Source: Rickettsiella sp.
GTDB taxonomy: Bacteria > Pseudomonadota > Gammaproteobacteria > Diplorickettsiales > Diplorickettsiaceae
Direction of reading: 5' to 3'
NCBI GenBank assembly: GCA_031119195.1
Contig: JAVHYG010000099.1
Coordinates: 1 to 6,292, forward strand
Length of the DNA stretch: 6,292 bases
The notes beneath the pieces were generated by a model, which was given only the letters and a program-made list of their open reading frames with translations, searched no databases and was not told where the DNA came from. The translations under genes and the position numbers were made by a program. Position 1 is the stretch's first letter. Each line of letters opens with the position of its first letter. This document shows, in pieces, positions 6,108 to 6,292 of the stretch.

Positions 6108-6292
6108 ATGAAACCTTTAGCCACTCAAAAACCTACCTTACATGCAGCAATTATCTGCATCCTTGCTTCCTCGTTCTACATGTACGAGTTCATTTTACAG
6201 GTTTCACCGGCTGTCATGACTCGAGAGCTAATTCGTGATTTAGGGCTCAACGCAGTAAGCTTAGGAACGATGGCTGCGTTTTACTATTATGC
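6108..6292 (+). CDS. MFS transporter, tandem paralogue of the preceding gene (3' end outside window)
   Basis: Partial: the first 61 codons plus two bases lie in the window and the frame is open at the edge. The product begins MKPLATQKPTLHAAII and then carries FYMYEFILQVSPAVMT and LGTMAAFYYY. It shares 35 of 41 residues with the matching block of the upstream transporter, while many codons differ silently. It is clearly the N-terminus of an MFS carrier of the same subfamily, covering the first segment and the start of the second. The start is uncertain: an in-frame ATG at 6060 would add 16 polar residues and lies 13 nt after the upstream stop. Neither ATG has a clear Shine-Dalgarno. No terminator or convincing promoter is seen in 6047-6107, so co-transcription with the first transporter is likely. 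Confidence 0.88.
   Translation, partial: MKPLATQKPTLHAAIICILASSFYMYEFILQVSPAVMTRELIRDLGLNAVSLGTMAAFYYY

Noticed and set aside
1..6292. A new defence, mobile or biosynthetic system
   Set aside because: Every full-length gene belongs to a recognisable housekeeping or transporter family, and no cluster of unknown genes is present. The only accessory-like element is the MFS tandem pair.

Overview
The window is AT-rich chromosomal DNA of a gammaproteobacterium. The protein set and the style of the MFS transporters suggest a Legionellales-like lineage (Legionella, Rickettsiella/Diplorickettsia, Aquicella and relatives). That placement is inferred from remembered family resemblance, not from a search. 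I see no transposase, phage gene, CRISPR array, toxin-antitoxin pair or pseudogene. Most of the window is core housekeeping DNA, and I found no new multi-gene system.

Left part, minus strand (54-3510): four genes in the order yqgE, ruvX, murJ, ribF, each overlapping the next by 8, 8 and 4 nt. They look like one translationally coupled operon. The products are a YqgE/AlgH-family protein of unknown function, the RNase H-fold YqgF/RuvX pre-16S rRNA nuclease, the lipid II flippase MurJ, and the bifunctional riboflavin kinase/FAD synthetase RibF. A probable extended -10 promoter and a good Shine-Dalgarno site lie just upstream of yqgE.

Centre (3511-4250): a 143-bp divergent spacer separates yqgE from ispF on the plus strand. 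ispF encodes an enzyme of the MEP isoprenoid pathway. IspF and MurJ meet functionally, because isoprenoid precursors become undecaprenyl phosphate, the carrier of the lipid II that MurJ flips. ispF ends only 18 nt from the 3' end of a convergent class II tRNA-Leu(CAA) gene with an encoded CCA tail.

Right part (4251-6292): about 450 nt without genes hold the tRNA promoter, an AT-rich hairpin and the leader of a plus-strand MFS transporter gene. That gene is followed at once by a second MFS gene, cut by the window edge. The two encode close paralogues (35 of 41 residues identical over the first aligned block), so this is a tandem duplication of a transporter. Its substrate cannot be read from the sequence. 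It is the most accessory-like part of the window.
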